This document shows, piece by piece, positions 63,739 to 64,000 of a DNA stretch of 64,000 nt (position 1 is its first letter; each line of letters begins with the position of its first letter). The translations under genes and the position numbers were made by a program. The stretch spans positions 62,001 through 126,000 of the forward strand of contig NZ_JAIMFO010000008.1 in NCBI RefSeq assembly GCF_019795105.1, read 5' to 3'. The DNA comes from Collinsella ureilytica. Its GTDB lineage: Bacteria; Actinomycetota; Coriobacteriia; Coriobacteriales; Coriobacteriaceae. The notes under the pieces were generated by a model. That model saw nothing but the letters and a program-made list of their open reading frames with translations, did not search any database and was not told where the DNA came from.

Positions 63739-64000
63739 CTATCGCACCTCCCAGCGGCCGTTACGATTAGCACCAATGCGAATAAGTTTACCGTCTCGTT
63801 TTAAGCTGGATACGATTCGCTCTGCTTGACGTGTACTAATTCCCAGCTCAGAGGCCATCTGCTTAACGGTGATGCTTGGATTCTCATGGACAAGCAGGAG
63901 TAGCCGCTCGTGCATGGCTGCTGCATCGTTCTTTATACCGACATTTATACCGTCACTTATACCGACAACACTGTCGGAAGCAAGAACATCATCAAGTGCG
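63739..64000 (-). CDS. C-terminal part of a winged-helix DNA-binding protein, cut by the window edge
   Basis: 87 codons of an open frame reaching the window edge, ending at TAG 63739. The visible part has a repeat VGISDGINVGIK, then a winged helix: HERLLLLVHENPSITVKQMA, SELGISTRQAERIVSSLKRD and GKLIRIGANRNGRWEVR. This tail, with GI(N)VGI repeats followed by a winged helix and the GANRNGRWEV end, is typical of AlbA_2/Schlafen-type ATP-binding proteins and related predicted regulators. Full identity needs the missing upstream part. Confidence 0.75.
   Translation of the reverse strand, partial: ALDDVLASDSVVGISDGINVGIKNDAAAMHERLLLLVHENPSITVKQMASELGISTRQAERIVSSLKRDGKLIRIGANRNGRWEVR

Overview
The window looks like a chromosomal segment of a Gram-positive, low-to-mid-GC actinobacterium of the class Coriobacteriia (Atopobiaceae/Coriobacteriaceae-like). 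This is inferred from gene content: a giant two-ATPase 2-hydroxyacyl-CoA dehydratase activase with a DUF2229 region, AraC plus paired ABC exporters, LPXTG proteins with FIVAR repeats, AmaP/DUF2273/Asp23, the zinc-binding form of S14 and non-ATG starts on ribosomal genes. Species was not determined. No rRNA, tRNA, CRISPR array, transposase or phage module was recognised.

The dominant feature is a rearranged ribosomal protein supercluster, all on the minus strand. In transcription order it is: spc plus alpha genes (rplE to rplQ with secY, adk, map, infA, rpoA; 34258 down to 24259), a broken surface glycosidase gene, the str genes with rpsJ last (rpsL-rpsG-fusA-rpsJ; 21384 to 18019), a 8 kb insert (AraC fragments, two ABC exporters, a P-type ATPase), then the S10 genes without rpsJ (rplC to rplX; 9990 to 4350). 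The usual bacterial order str-S10-spc-alpha is therefore cut between rplX and rplE and circularly permuted. Each block ends in a recognisable terminator.

Left of the cluster are a partial minus-strand gene, repeat-rich intergenic DNA, a YerC/TrpR-like regulator, an ApbE flavin transferase, a YvlD-type membrane protein behind a 16-copy heptanucleotide repeat, and an RsmJ-like rRNA methyltransferase.

Right of the cluster are metNIQ (methionine uptake), preceded by a short Met-rich ORF that sits directly after a promoter and before stem-loops. This is my main candidate for an undescribed regulatory system: attenuation by a leaderless methionine leader peptide. Then come an AmaP/DUF2273/Asp23 envelope operon, yebC, lgt, a NifU-like protein, the 1536-residue activase with its TetR regulator, a run of housekeeping genes (HD hydrolase, DegV, lipid kinase, dCMP deaminase, GNAT), a LytTR/DUF3021 pair, an ABC exporter interrupted by one in-frame TGA, a LolD/FtsX export system with a long coiled coil, an LPXTG surface protein, a zinc-ribbon protein and the end of a winged-helix protein.

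Three genes carry small lesions: AraC (one frameshift), GH20 (two frameshifts plus loss of the catalytic Asp-Glu pair) and the ABC exporter (one nonsense codon). These may be real decay or sequencing errors. Intergenic DNA carries many short degenerate repeat families, including an 87-nt element present twice whose hairpin shows a compensatory base-pair change.
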